From contig JAEYRX010000022.1 in assembly GCA_023435225.1 (NCBI GenBank), forward strand, positions 1 through 64,000: a stretch of DNA of 64,000 nucleotides, given 5' to 3'. A program made the translations under genes and the position numbers. The notes beneath the pieces were generated by a model that was not told the DNA's origin, searched no databases, and saw nothing but the letters and a program-made list of their open reading frames with translations. The stretch comes from Bacillota bacterium (lineage in GTDB: Bacteria; Bacillota; UBA4882; UBA8346). Shown one piece after another: positions 25,740-34,513 of the stretch (the first letter of the stretch is position 1; each line of letters opens with the position of its first letter).

Positions 25740-25772
25740 GGCCGTGAGACAGGTCATGGTCTTTTTCTTTTT
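25740..25772 (+). terminator. terminator of the small helical protein gene
   Basis: GGCCGTGA pairs with TCATGGTC (two G-T pairs) around a 6-nt loop and is followed by TTTTTCTTTTT. Confidence 0.75.
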
Positions 25773-25799
25773 GCTATTGTTTTTGAAGTGATAAATTGG

Positions 25800-26047
25800 C
25801 CCCGGATGATTGAGGGTGGTTTCCTCATTGTTGAGGGAAGCTCCCTCGTCTTTGAGGGACATTTGCTCAAGATTGAGGGTCCGGTCCTCATTGTTGAGGA
25901 ACATTTCCTTGTTGTTACGGAGTGTTCCCTCATTTTTGAGGGACTTTCCCTCATTGTTGCGGGCCGGTTGCTCGTTGTTGAGGGATTGAGTCGAATGATT
26001 GAGGGGGTGTTCCGCATTGTTGAGGGTGGAGTGCTCATTTTTCAGAT
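25800..26047. repeat. 21-bp-period degenerate tandem array, 12 units
   Basis: The word TTGAGGG or a close variant starts at 25810, 25831, 25852, 25873, 25894, 25915, 25936, 25957, 25978, 25999, 26020 and 26041, exactly 21 bases apart each time. Many units contain a short dyad such as CCCTCATTGTTGAGGG. Units differ from each other, but spacing is kept without any indel. Open frames here (a 7-residue repeat in several frames on both strands) follow from the period and have no ribosome site, so I do not call them genes. Confidence 0.9.
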
Positions 26048-26147
26048 TTAAATTCCAAATTATTAAAGGAAATATTTTTAATTCCGGAGAATAATTACCA
26101 TCATTAACCACTCCACATTACTGAGTATAATCCCAAAGGAGGCGCCA

Positions 26148-26591
26148 ATGCTCACTCAGAATGAAGCGGATTTTTTATTAAATATGCATAAATTATTAAC
26201 CGATAATGGTATTGTCAACTTTCCTAAAACCGGTGAAGCTAAATCTCTGGACTTGATATCCGAAGACGGTAAGGAAAAATTTATTATAGACATCAATAGA
26301 AAAAGCACTATTAAGATTAAAAAATGCACTTACCAAAAAAGATATCGCACTTATATAATTCTTTTGCGTTTGGATATTGAAGGTTCTCCCCATACTAATC
26401 CTGACGGAGAGGTTATTTTGGGAGCGCATTTTCATATTTATAAAGAAGGATTTGGAGATGCATGGGCTTATCCTATTCCAACAACCATCACTGACCCGTC
26501 TGATTTAATTCAAACGTTGATTGATTTTCTAAACTATTGTAAAGTAATAAATATAGACCAGTTAAAAATACAAAGGGGGTTACTCCCATGA
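26148..26591 (+). CDS. DUF6978-like protein, partner of the DUF1828 gene
   Basis: The 147-residue protein is alpha/beta. It has KSLDLISEDGKEKFIIDINRK near the start and GAHFHIYKEGFGDAWAYP in the middle. It resembles the DUF6978 family, which I know as a partner of DUF1828 proteins; no enzyme motif is clear. AAAGGAGG lies shortly before the ATG. Its stop overlaps the start of the next gene by four bases (ATGA), so the two are translationally coupled. A toxin-antitoxin or defence role is possible from the context of a defence island, but is not shown. Confidence 0.65.
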   Translation: MLTQNEADFLLNMHKLLTDNGIVNFPKTGEAKSLDLISEDGKEKFIIDINRKSTIKIKKCTYQKRYRTYIILLRLDIEGSPHTNPDGEVILGAHFHIYKEGFGDAWAYPIPTTITDPSDLIQTLIDFLNYCKVINIDQLKIQRGLLP

Positions 26592-27352
26592 CAATACAAG
26601 CCGATAATTTTGTTAACTCTTATATTAATTGGCTCAAATCAAATATCCAATGGAAAGAGATTAACGGGTTCCTTGAGATCTCCACGCCTTTTCTCGACCG
26701 TCATAACGATCACTTACAAATCTACGTTAAAGAGGAAGGGGCAAAGTATATTCTTACCGATGATGGTTATATTCTTAACGACTTAATGATGTCTGGTTGC
26801 GATATTAGTTCGCCAAGCCGGAAAAGTGTTCTACAAACCATTACGAACAGCCTTGGTGTTAAGGTAGATGGTGAAAACTTAACTGTCGAAGCTCGTCCCG
26901 ATAATTTCCCTCAGAAAAAACATCAGTTACTCCAAGCGATGCTTTCGGTAAACGATATGTTCATGATCTCCCAACCCCGGATTACTAATATCTTTTTGGA
27001 GGATGTGGAGCAGTTTTTGGATCAATCTGAGATCCGATATACTCCGGTGGTACAATTTACGGGAAAAAGCGGCTTCTCCCACAGCTTTGAGTTTGTTATA
27101 CCTGCTTCCAAAAAAAAGCCGGAACGCTTAATCAAAGCTGTCAATAATCCAACTCGTGACAAAGCACAAACTATTCTTTTTGCTTGGAACGATATCCGGG
27201 AAGTACGAAAAAACGATTCGTCCCTGTATGTATTCGTTAATGATCAGGAACATAGTTTGCGGCCTGAGGTTACGGGAGCGTTTGGAGAGTATGGAGTAAT
27301 TGCTGTGCCTTGGACGAAACGGGAGGAGTATAAGGAAGAGTTGGTGGCGTGA
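26588..27352 (+). CDS. DUF1828/DUF1829 domain protein
   Basis: Residues about 25-120 fit DUF1828 (ISTPFLDRHNDHLQIYV, then YILTDDGYILNDLMMSG). The C-terminal half fits DUF1829 (FSHSFEFVIPASKKKPERLIKAVNNPT, and a final beta-rich part with GEYGVIAVPWTKR). These domains are found together in bacterial and phage genomes, and their role is unknown to me. The LIKAVNNPTRDKAQTILFAW segment has the look of a nuclease-like or sensor fold, but no catalytic set can be named with confidence. It overlaps the upstream partner by four bases. Confidence 0.75.
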   Translation: MTIQADNFVNSYINWLKSNIQWKEINGFLEISTPFLDRHNDHLQIYVKEEGAKYILTDDGYILNDLMMSGCDISSPSRKSVLQTITNSLGVKVDGENLTVEARPDNFPQKKHQLLQAMLSVNDMFMISQPRITNIFLEDVEQFLDQSEIRYTPVVQFTGKSGFSHSFEFVIPASKKKPERLIKAVNNPTRDKAQTILFAWNDIREVRKNDSSLYVFVNDQEHSLRPEVTGAFGEYGVIAVPWTKREEYKEELVA

Positions 27353-27407
27353 TACAATTTTTATTAAACACCGATTTCTTTCCAAACTTCATAAAGGAGT
27401 AGAGAAT

Positions 27408-27857
27408 ATGAATCCGTTAATTTTAGTAGGAATTGGATTAGCCGGTTTGATTTTAGTACTTGTATTTAAAAAGCAAATAAACAGGTACTATGATAATGTA
27501 AAGGGTCTTTCCGAAAGTCATGCCAAGTTTTATAAAAATGTGGCGGTATTTTTGGTCCCGGTGATTTTTATACTAGCGGGTGGTTTTCAATATCTGACCG
27601 TTAATGGGGATATGCAAGAAGTATTAATGAATAAGTTTACTACTAATGGTTTAAACTTTAATATTATTGGCGGACTCTTATTGATCCTTTTTGGGATTGT
27701 CACTTTTTTCTTAAGAATATCTGCTCAAAAATACAAATACTTTGCCAAATTGAAAGTAATGGAAGAAAGATACGGAAAAAATACGGGCAATGTTATTCAC
27801 TCGTTATCTTATACAATTATGCCGATTGTAGTGGGGATTTACTGGTTGGTTAGATAG
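27408..27857 (+). CDS. small membrane protein (149 aa), unknown function
   Basis: The product has a helix at about residues 2-20 (PLILVGIGLAGLILVLVF), two central helices (NVAVFLVPVIFILAGGF and IIGGLLLILFGIVTFFL) and a final one (YTIMPIVVGIYWLV). No family is recognised. AAAGGAG lies before the ATG at 27408; the frame is open further upstream but overlaps the DUF1828 gene. It is probably transcribed with the two preceding genes, only 55 bases away. As the third gene of this unit it could be a membrane effector, which is speculation. Confidence 0.65.
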   Translation: MNPLILVGIGLAGLILVLVFKKQINRYYDNVKGLSESHAKFYKNVAVFLVPVIFILAGGFQYLTVNGDMQEVLMNKFTTNGLNFNIIGGLLLILFGIVTFFLRISAQKYKYFAKLKVMEERYGKNTGNVIHSLSYTIMPIVVGIYWLVR

Positions 27858-28140
27858 TTGGTATTAAATATACACTGAATCTTTGTGTCTAATTAACCGG
27901 GGGAGAATAGTTTAACTTTATTAAAATGATCCCTAATATAACATTAAATGCTATAACATTTATACAACATCATCTCTTTTATAATTTTCTTCTATAACAA
28001 ACAATTATCCTAATAATTTAATAAATTCCGTATGCCAATTATACAGTTGTTTTTACAGATTTATTATTGTCTTTTAATACTTTTTCAGTTAAAATTCTTA
28101 GTGGATTTTTCTTCAAAAATAAAGCTATAGATTAAAAATA
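27858..28140. other. AT-rich convergent spacer
   Basis: It lies between the plus-strand membrane-protein gene and the minus-strand helicase-nuclease gene. I see no gene, no clear terminator and no repeat. Confidence 0.6.
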
Positions 28141-31074
28141 TCAGTCCTCAAATTCGCTAAAAGCTCTAATCATTGCTGTAGTATCTTCTGTCGGAACATA
28201 TATAGATGGTGGTGTTTTATCTATTTTAAAACCTTGCGGTGCTTTTGAACATATTCTCCTGACATCACAATTTTGACATTTCCTTGCACACGGCCTCATT
28301 GGAAAATCATCATCCAGGATGCGATTTACTGCCCAACTTATATTTTCAATTGCAGCATTAACAGCATCATTAGATACAGGAACATCTACTCGTGCTTTTG
28401 ATCCTTGTTCTTTTAATAAATGAACTGAACCAGTTTTCGCTTGCTCACCCAAGACTTCGTTTGCAGCATAAGCGTATAATTGCACTTGTAGAGATAAATC
28501 AATCCAATCATTAGGAGTAATATCATCTGGAGTATCCATAGATTTAAAGTCGATGACCTGTGCATCAACTATATTGCCATGGTCATCACGCTTAAGCAAT
28601 AAATCTATTGCACCCGACACCATAGCTTGTCCAATAGTGATTTCAAATCGGGCTTCATCCTCTCGTACCCTTTCAAAATCTTGTGCAAACGAATTTACAT
28701 AATTATTTGCAATTTCTTCCGCACTGTTATAAGCACGCTCATATGGACCAGGTCTATTAATTGGATCGTTACTAGGGAAGATATGCTTCAGATGAAATGT
28801 ATTACTTACTATTTCCATAACTTCATCTAACGTTGGAGCTTTTGTTTTATATTGTTGATGTAATCGTTCGATAATTGTATGTGTTGTAAGACCAAACCCG
28901 AATAGTTCAGGAACTGCAGGATTAAACCCAAAAAGCTTCTTCAATTTATATCCCATAGGACATACTAGATACTCTTTAACATCCGAATAGCTTGTTGGAA
29001 GCAATGTTTCATCAATTCTCCTCTTTTGTGGTGCACTTTCAATGTCCGTCGGTAATGTATCCGGATTATTTGAGATTCCCATTTGGTCAATTCTGCGTTT
29101 GAAATCAGAAGGTCTTTTAGGTCTCTGAGCATCAGGCTGTTGGGCAGAACCAGTTATATACAAAAACCTTTCGGCACGCGTCATGGCTGTGTAGAATAAA
29201 CGTGCTTCGTCTTGTCTTGTTGTACAATAAGCACCTCGTTGGATAGGCTGCCGCATTAAGATTTCTGGAAGCCATCCGGAATATGTGCTACGGTCGGAAG
29301 GAAAACGTCGATTTACAACATCAACAATAAATACAACAGGGTATTCCAGGCCCTTCATTTTATGAATCGTTGAAATTGTAACAGCATCAGGCTTAGCAAC
29401 AACATCTAATGTGCTAATATCATAACCACTTTCAGCAACATTTGAAAGAAAGTTCAAAATTTCTCCATATCGGCCGGGAGAATCTATACTAACATATACT
29501 TTTTCTATATCAAGGATAATACTGCTGAAAACACCTAAATCTCTAAGAACTACGTCCTCAAATGCTGTTTTCTCCACACCAAACGCAAATAGCAATTGAT
29601 GCAACAACTCTTGAGGATATACTTTTCTCCGCGCACCACCTTTTGGTGTATGAATCAACAAATTCCAATCAGAAAGAACCTTTGTTAATTCATTAAAATC
29701 AGCTTCAGGAAAACATGAGATTATTGTATCATTAAACAACGTTCGAGTATCTTCACGTGACGGAGCCGGATTTCGCAGCAATTCCATTGTATCCCGTATA
29801 GCATGGGCATGGGGTCTATCAAAAATTCCTCCTTCTGCATCAAGTGAATATGTGATTCCAATATCTCTTAAAACGTTTGTAAATTCATGATGTCTATGTG
29901 GCAAGTTATTTGGATTATAACTTCGTCTAATTGAACGAAATAGGATTGCAAAATCAGCAGGGGTTAATCCTCGAACTTCTCGTTCACTTCCATCCGCATT
30001 ATATTCGACATATTTAGTTCCAAGCAATGTTTGAATCTGATTAGCTACCCATTCCGCTTCATGCTCGCGTGTATCAAACCATAACGATTTAAAATCGTTG
30101 ATATTTCCATCACTATTGGATACTGGATTTTTTGAGTAGCGGGCCGTACTTAATTCTTGCTGGATGAAACTATCGGATGCATTAACAATAGCTTTTGTAC
30201 TCCTAAAATTGGTACTTAATATATGTATTGCACATTGGGGATACCTTTCTTGGAAACTTAAAATATTATTAACATCGGCACCTCTCCATGCATATATTGA
30301 TTGATCATCATCTCCAACAACCATTAAAGAGTCCGTACGATTGCGTAATTGCCTAATTAGACGTTCTTGCATAGGATTCACATCCTGATATTCATCAACT
30401 AAAACATGTTTTACTTCACTTATATTTTCATTGATACTCCGTGAATTCCTCTCCAATTCCTCAACTGCGAGTCGAATCATTAAAGAAAAATCAATAAATT
30501 GATCTTGATGTAAACGATCGTAAATAGCTTTTAACAATTTACCAAGAGTTTCATCTTTGCGTTCAATGTCATCATATGATAAAGCTTCGTCGTTTGCAGT
30601 ACTCCAAGCATTTGATATTTCACGAATCGTTTCAAACATTCTCACTCTACGTTCGTTCTGAATACCATTTAATCCTAAATCATAATAACGTGATAAAAGG
30701 TACAGCTTTAAACCATTCTCGTCTAAGACTTCAAACTGCCGATATCTTGCGTCAATACTACCCAATAAATGTTGGCAATAGGAATGGATAGTACCGATGT
30801 ACATCGCACCGACAAGAGTTTGTGGTAATGAAAATTTATTAAGCGCTTCTGCAACCCTTCTCTTTATAGATTCGGCAGCTTTATCTGTAAATGTAAAAGC
30901 AATTATTGATTGGGGAAGACAACCATTTACAATTAAATGAGCGATTCGAAAAGCCAAAGTTCTTGATTTTCCAGAACCTGCACAGGCAAGACACAGAATG
31001 TCTTTACTATCATCCAATACTACCGCTTTCTGGTTATCAGTAAGATTCGCCTCTAATACTTGTTCTATGGTCAT
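28141..31074 (-). CDS. UvrD/PcrA-type helicase fused to a RecB-like Fe-S nuclease
   Basis: The 977-residue protein combines a superfamily 1A helicase with a C-terminal PD-(D/E)XK nuclease. Walker A ACAGSGKS is at residues 31-37. Also present are DEYQDVNP, the GDDDQSIYAWRGA motif, SNFRS-type motif STNFRSTKAI, and VSTIHKMKGLEYPVVF-like motif V (TISTIHKMKG). The nuclease part has SGAIDLLL followed by VIDFKS, then Q-x-x-x-Y (QVQLYAYA). A Cys at EYLVCPMG and the cluster CARKCQNCDVRRIC near the end fit an iron-sulphur-bound AddB/RecB-type nuclease. It is the last gene of the drm operon, ten bases after the methyltransferase-Vsr gene, and takes the place where class 2 DISARM would have drmC. Confidence 0.92.
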   Translation of the reverse strand: MTIEQVLEANLTDNQKAVVLDDSKDILCLACAGSGKSRTLAFRIAHLIVNGCLPQSIIAFTFTDKAAESIKRRVAEALNKFSLPQTLVGAMYIGTIHSYCQHLLGSIDARYRQFEVLDENGLKLYLLSRYYDLGLNGIQNERRVRMFETIREISNAWSTANDEALSYDDIERKDETLGKLLKAIYDRLHQDQFIDFSLMIRLAVEELERNSRSINENISEVKHVLVDEYQDVNPMQERLIRQLRNRTDSLMVVGDDDQSIYAWRGADVNNILSFQERYPQCAIHILSTNFRSTKAIVNASDSFIQQELSTARYSKNPVSNSDGNINDFKSLWFDTREHEAEWVANQIQTLLGTKYVEYNADGSEREVRGLTPADFAILFRSIRRSYNPNNLPHRHHEFTNVLRDIGITYSLDAEGGIFDRPHAHAIRDTMELLRNPAPSREDTRTLFNDTIISCFPEADFNELTKVLSDWNLLIHTPKGGARRKVYPQELLHQLLFAFGVEKTAFEDVVLRDLGVFSSIILDIEKVYVSIDSPGRYGEILNFLSNVAESGYDISTLDVVAKPDAVTISTIHKMKGLEYPVVFIVDVVNRRFPSDRSTYSGWLPEILMRQPIQRGAYCTTRQDEARLFYTAMTRAERFLYITGSAQQPDAQRPKRPSDFKRRIDQMGISNNPDTLPTDIESAPQKRRIDETLLPTSYSDVKEYLVCPMGYKLKKLFGFNPAVPELFGFGLTTHTIIERLHQQYKTKAPTLDEVMEIVSNTFHLKHIFPSNDPINRPGPYERAYNSAEEIANNYVNSFAQDFERVREDEARFEITIGQAMVSGAIDLLLKRDDHGNIVDAQVIDFKSMDTPDDITPNDWIDLSLQVQLYAYAANEVLGEQAKTGSVHLLKEQGSKARVDVPVSNDAVNAAIENISWAVNRILDDDFPMRPCARKCQNCDVRRICSKAPQGFKIDKTPPSIYVPTEDTTAMIRAFSEFED

Positions 31075-31084
31075 ATATTCCTCC

Positions 31085-32533
31085 TCAAAATGTATTTGAT
31101 TGTAATAAAAATTCAGATAATCTTGTTTTTATATAATCAATATTTGTAATTCTTATCTCGCATTGCCAAATTATAAGATATAACCATCCCTCTTTATTGC
31201 ATTCACAATAATTTAGCTGATCTCGTTCCTTATTTTTTTGTATTTTTTGTTTCCAAAATTCTTTATTGGTTTCAGGTAAATGTCCACGTTTGCAATCATG
31301 ACCATGCCAGAAACAACCATTTATAAAAATAGCTTTTTTCTTTGATGGAAAGATAATATCAGGATTACAGTGCAATTTATTTGTGGAAAGCCGATATTTA
31401 TATCCCATTTTAGTAAGCAATTCCCGTATTATCATCTCCGGTGCAGTATTCTTATTTTTGACTTTTCTCATTATCTGGGAACGTTTTTTGGTATCATAAA
31501 TATCTGGCATAAATATCTCATCCAATCTATTAATAAGGCTTGTACTTTGTAATTCGCATAGTTTAGGGGGTAAAGCATTGCCGATCATTAAAGCAATATT
31601 TGATATCGGTATATCGTCCGGGAACACATAATCCCGCCTAAATGTCTGTAATAGTGCGGCTTCCCGTGCAGTAATACACCTGTCTTCTTCGGGATGGAGA
31701 AACCTTCCTTTTGACGGATTTAAACAGCCTCCTGTTATTGTCGATGAAACGTCATCCCACCTTAATCTGCCATAAACATCACTAAATCCGATTCCTTCTT
31801 GTTTATGACATTTTAAAATATATTGCTCCGGTAAATCTCGCCGGCTTCCACCATTATGTGGAGTGAGGTGTATCCGATTCATAATTTCTTCAGAATGGCG
31901 AGGATAACGCTTGTGTACATTATCATTTGTTTCTTCGATGCTTTCCAAATTTCCGATAAAGTCGCGTACAGTACGGATATTTGCATTGCCTTCGGGTATA
32001 GTAACTTCTCCCAATAATGAACCAAGCATAACCAAACGTTTTCTTCTCTGTGGAACCCCATAAGATGCAACATCAACAATAGAATAAGTCGGGTTATAGC
32101 CAAGTTTTTTTAATCTGGTAAAAACTTTTCTAAAAAGAGTATAATTCTCTATTCCTGGAACGTTTTCCAACATAATTGTTATAGGCTGTAATTCTTCAAC
32201 TAACCTAAGATATTCAAGAATCAAACTGTTACGAGTATCTTTATATGATCTTTTTTTATTCTTTCGTCTAAGTGATGAAAAACCTTGGCAAGGAGGACAA
32301 CCAGCAAGTAAATGGAGTGGGTTCCCATTCAATAATTCCAATATTTTTCCCGCTTTGAAACTTCTAATATCTTCCTCAAATAATACGACACCATACTTAT
32401 CATGGTTAGCTCGGTATGTCTGTGATGCATATTTATCTATTTCTACAGCAGCTACTACTCGAAACCCTGCATTTATGAGACCTTCTGTCATACCACCACA
32501 ACCCGAAAATAAGTCAATTGCATTATAAGACAT
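31085..32533 (-). CDS. DNA cytosine-5 methyltransferase fused to a Vsr-type mismatch endonuclease (DrmMII-like)
   Basis: Residues 1 to about 340 are a complete m5C methyltransferase: SAM motif DLFSGCGGM, catalytic PCQGFS (Cys82), ENVPG, QRRKRLV and GNALPP (318-323). The target-recognition part is short. From residue 343 the text becomes a Vsr endonuclease: IYDTKKRSQIMRKVKNKNT, NPDIIFPSKKKAIFINGCFWHGH (split here: NPDIIF with catalytic Asp392; GCFWHGHDC with His410) and EFWKQKIQKNKERD. Vsr nicks next to the T of T:G mismatches made by deamination of m5C. The fusion joins modification and its repair in one chain. GGGGAGGTGA precedes the ATG. Confidence 0.93.
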   Translation of the reverse strand: MSYNAIDLFSGCGGMTEGLINAGFRVVAAVEIDKYASQTYRANHDKYGVVLFEEDIRSFKAGKILELLNGNPLHLLAGCPPCQGFSSLRRKNKKRSYKDTRNSLILEYLRLVEELQPITIMLENVPGIENYTLFRKVFTRLKKLGYNPTYSIVDVASYGVPQRRKRLVMLGSLLGEVTIPEGNANIRTVRDFIGNLESIEETNDNVHKRYPRHSEEIMNRIHLTPHNGGSRRDLPEQYILKCHKQEGIGFSDVYGRLRWDDVSSTITGGCLNPSKGRFLHPEEDRCITAREAALLQTFRRDYVFPDDIPISNIALMIGNALPPKLCELQSTSLINRLDEIFMPDIYDTKKRSQIMRKVKNKNTAPEMIIRELLTKMGYKYRLSTNKLHCNPDIIFPSKKKAIFINGCFWHGHDCKRGHLPETNKEFWKQKIQKNKERDQLNYCECNKEGWLYLIIWQCEIRITNIDYIKTRLSEFLLQSNTF

Positions 32534-32590
32534 ACACTCACCTCCCCAAAAAATGTTTTCAATTCTAATAAACTTTTTCCTTAATTATAC

Positions 32591-34513
32591 CTATATTTGT
32601 CCATTTATCCAATTACTAAAATAACCGATATTTTTACCTTTATCTATTCCAATAACCAAACCCCGATCAAGAAATACGTTAAATTCTTCACAACTTGTTT
32701 CCGGAAGTAATGAACATGCATGACATGCCGCCATATTTAATGCTTCTCGTCCTTGTCCTCCGCTTTGTATACATACAGGGTCATTAGAACACCAACGGGC
32801 ATTTATAAGCGATCGCCGAAAAATAAACGGAAAGCAATCAGGCCGTCCTTGCCGTACAAGGCCTCCCAATGTTCCTTCAGAGTCACCGCTTGCTGTATAT
32901 ATAAATATACTGCTCATAGGGAATGTGACGTCAAGAGCATCGCAATATATACGTTCCCGAAGTGATGCGCTGTTATATCCGCACTCAAAACTTAACTGAC
33001 GAATAAGTAAATGTGCTAAAGTATGTAAGAATACAAATTTAGCGGTTATTCTTCTACCGTTACTACCATACAGACTATTTTGATAATTATGTTTCATCCG
33101 CTCTATTCGTTCTCTAATTTCAGCGTTATTACGAAACCACTCCTCAAGTGCATTACTATCAAAATTCAAAAAAATACCCTCGCCTCGGACCTCATAACCG
33201 GGATACCAATCAGTTTCAGGTTCTTTAACGCATTGAAATCGATCAATATCCGCCGCAGGAATACCCAATTGTCCGATACTAAATGCTTCAAGTCTAGTAA
33301 AACCAATTAATGCACGAACCTCTCTTATTTTATGAAGAAGTACTAATTGAGAAAGGCCTGGTATATTATACTTTGAAATATCCATTTCTTCTCGAATAAA
33401 ATCACTATCCGGCAGTATTCCATCATTAGCCAGTCCGGTTAATGCCTCATATTCGGCATGACGATATATTTCCTGTTCTTCATCATAATCCGGTTCTTTC
33501 GAATCTCGGCTATCCGGAGATAATAACAGCATTTCCAAAAAAGGTTTTATTGCATCCAATTCCCGTCCTATCTCAAGGCCAATCTCCTGCGACCATTTTT
33601 CTAATTTTAAGTAAATCCGTTCCTTTCTTTGTTCAGCATTCAGATCATCCATGTCCCGAATAATAATGAGACAGTTTTTATATCCATCGGAATTTTGAAT
33701 TTTAACTACCAGCCTTTCAGAATAAGGAGGTATAACTAAAGAACTATCTACCTTTGGATAGTATATTCGAGAAGCACCTCGTTGAACAGCTTGAGGAATC
33801 TCATTACAGGAAGTATATTCATTTTTCCAAGGCATAAATCCGGAGCAAGAATAATTGCTCAGTAATTTTCCAAGTTCATCTTTATTAAACGAACGAAGAA
33901 GCGATGTGTTTGCCCCGCAAGAACATTTGACAGTAAGACCTTCAAGTCCGGCGCTTGAGTTGGCGCCAGTTTTAAACTTAAGTTCCGGACTCGTGCAAAT
34001 TGGCATTTTCCCTTGTCCATTTCGTTCATGTACCCATTGAATCCAAGGGAAATCATCAATATGCCCTAAATTACATGCAACAACTATACGAGTCGGCACT
34101 AGTTCAATGCCGTTACATCTCATGCATCTTGGTTTTTTCATATATGGATCATGTTCCAGACGACGTTGTCCCGCCTTCTGCCGATATTCTTTGTACCATT
34201 TTCTTATTGGTTGAAATGTTCTGCACTTGGGACAAAAATACCACTGAGGAAATCGTGTATATGAAACTCCATCTTTACTTTCTTCTTTATCTTTGGGCAT
34301 TCCAAAACGATTTACGCCAAGGGCTCTTTCCAATCTTGCATCATGTACTTCCGTTATATTATTTTGCCAATATTCAGGGGCAGCTGTCATAAGCGTTTGA
34401 TCCGGAAAATCTACCATTGCCCCAACACCGTATTGTAAAACTACTTGTGCGGCACGAACGGCATGTGTAATTTTGCCGAGTTTTTCACGCTTTGCCGGTT
34501 TTAATTTACTCAT
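32591..34513 (-). CDS. drmB: DrmB, DISARM DUF1998-domain protein
   Basis: DrmB is a core DISARM subunit that forms a complex with DrmA. This 640-residue protein has the DrmB start (ITHAVRAAQVVLQYGVGAMVDFPDQ is the key region, residues about 17-41). It also has Cys pairs of zinc-binding type (CPKCRTF, CMRCNG, CNLGH, CSCGAN), and a C-terminal DUF1998 domain with LAHLLIRQLSFECGY and a final Cys-rich part (CHACSLLPETSC). The ATG at 34513 follows GGAGGAGG and overlaps the drmA stop by four bases, so the two are coupled. An in-frame ATG at 34531 lies upstream of this ribosome site and is less likely. Confidence 0.85.
   Translation of the reverse strand: MSKLKPAKREKLGKITHAVRAAQVVLQYGVGAMVDFPDQTLMTAAPEYWQNNITEVHDARLERALGVNRFGMPKDKEESKDGVSYTRFPQWYFCPKCRTFQPIRKWYKEYRQKAGQRRLEHDPYMKKPRCMRCNGIELVPTRIVVACNLGHIDDFPWIQWVHERNGQGKMPICTSPELKFKTGANSSAGLEGLTVKCSCGANTSLLRSFNKDELGKLLSNYSCSGFMPWKNEYTSCNEIPQAVQRGASRIYYPKVDSSLVIPPYSERLVVKIQNSDGYKNCLIIIRDMDDLNAEQRKERIYLKLEKWSQEIGLEIGRELDAIKPFLEMLLLSPDSRDSKEPDYDEEQEIYRHAEYEALTGLANDGILPDSDFIREEMDISKYNIPGLSQLVLLHKIREVRALIGFTRLEAFSIGQLGIPAADIDRFQCVKEPETDWYPGYEVRGEGIFLNFDSNALEEWFRNNAEIRERIERMKHNYQNSLYGSNGRRITAKFVFLHTLAHLLIRQLSFECGYNSASLRERIYCDALDVTFPMSSIFIYTASGDSEGTLGGLVRQGRPDCFPFIFRRSLINARWCSNDPVCIQSGGQGREALNMAACHACSLLPETSCEEFNVFLDRGLVIGIDKGKNIGYFSNWINGQI

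Noticed and set aside
25800..26047. Possible CRISPR array
   Set aside because: Units are only 21 bp, contiguous, diverged and without unique spacers; no cas genes are in the window.
25662..26111. Open frames on both strands with 7-residue repeats across the first 21-bp array
   Set aside because: The period is a multiple of three, so several frames stay open at once. None has a ribosome site and the frames overlap each other, so they are by-products of the repeat.
34000..34392. 130-codon plus-strand frame inside drmB
   Set aside because: It is antisense to a well-supported gene, with no ribosome site and no recognisable protein features.
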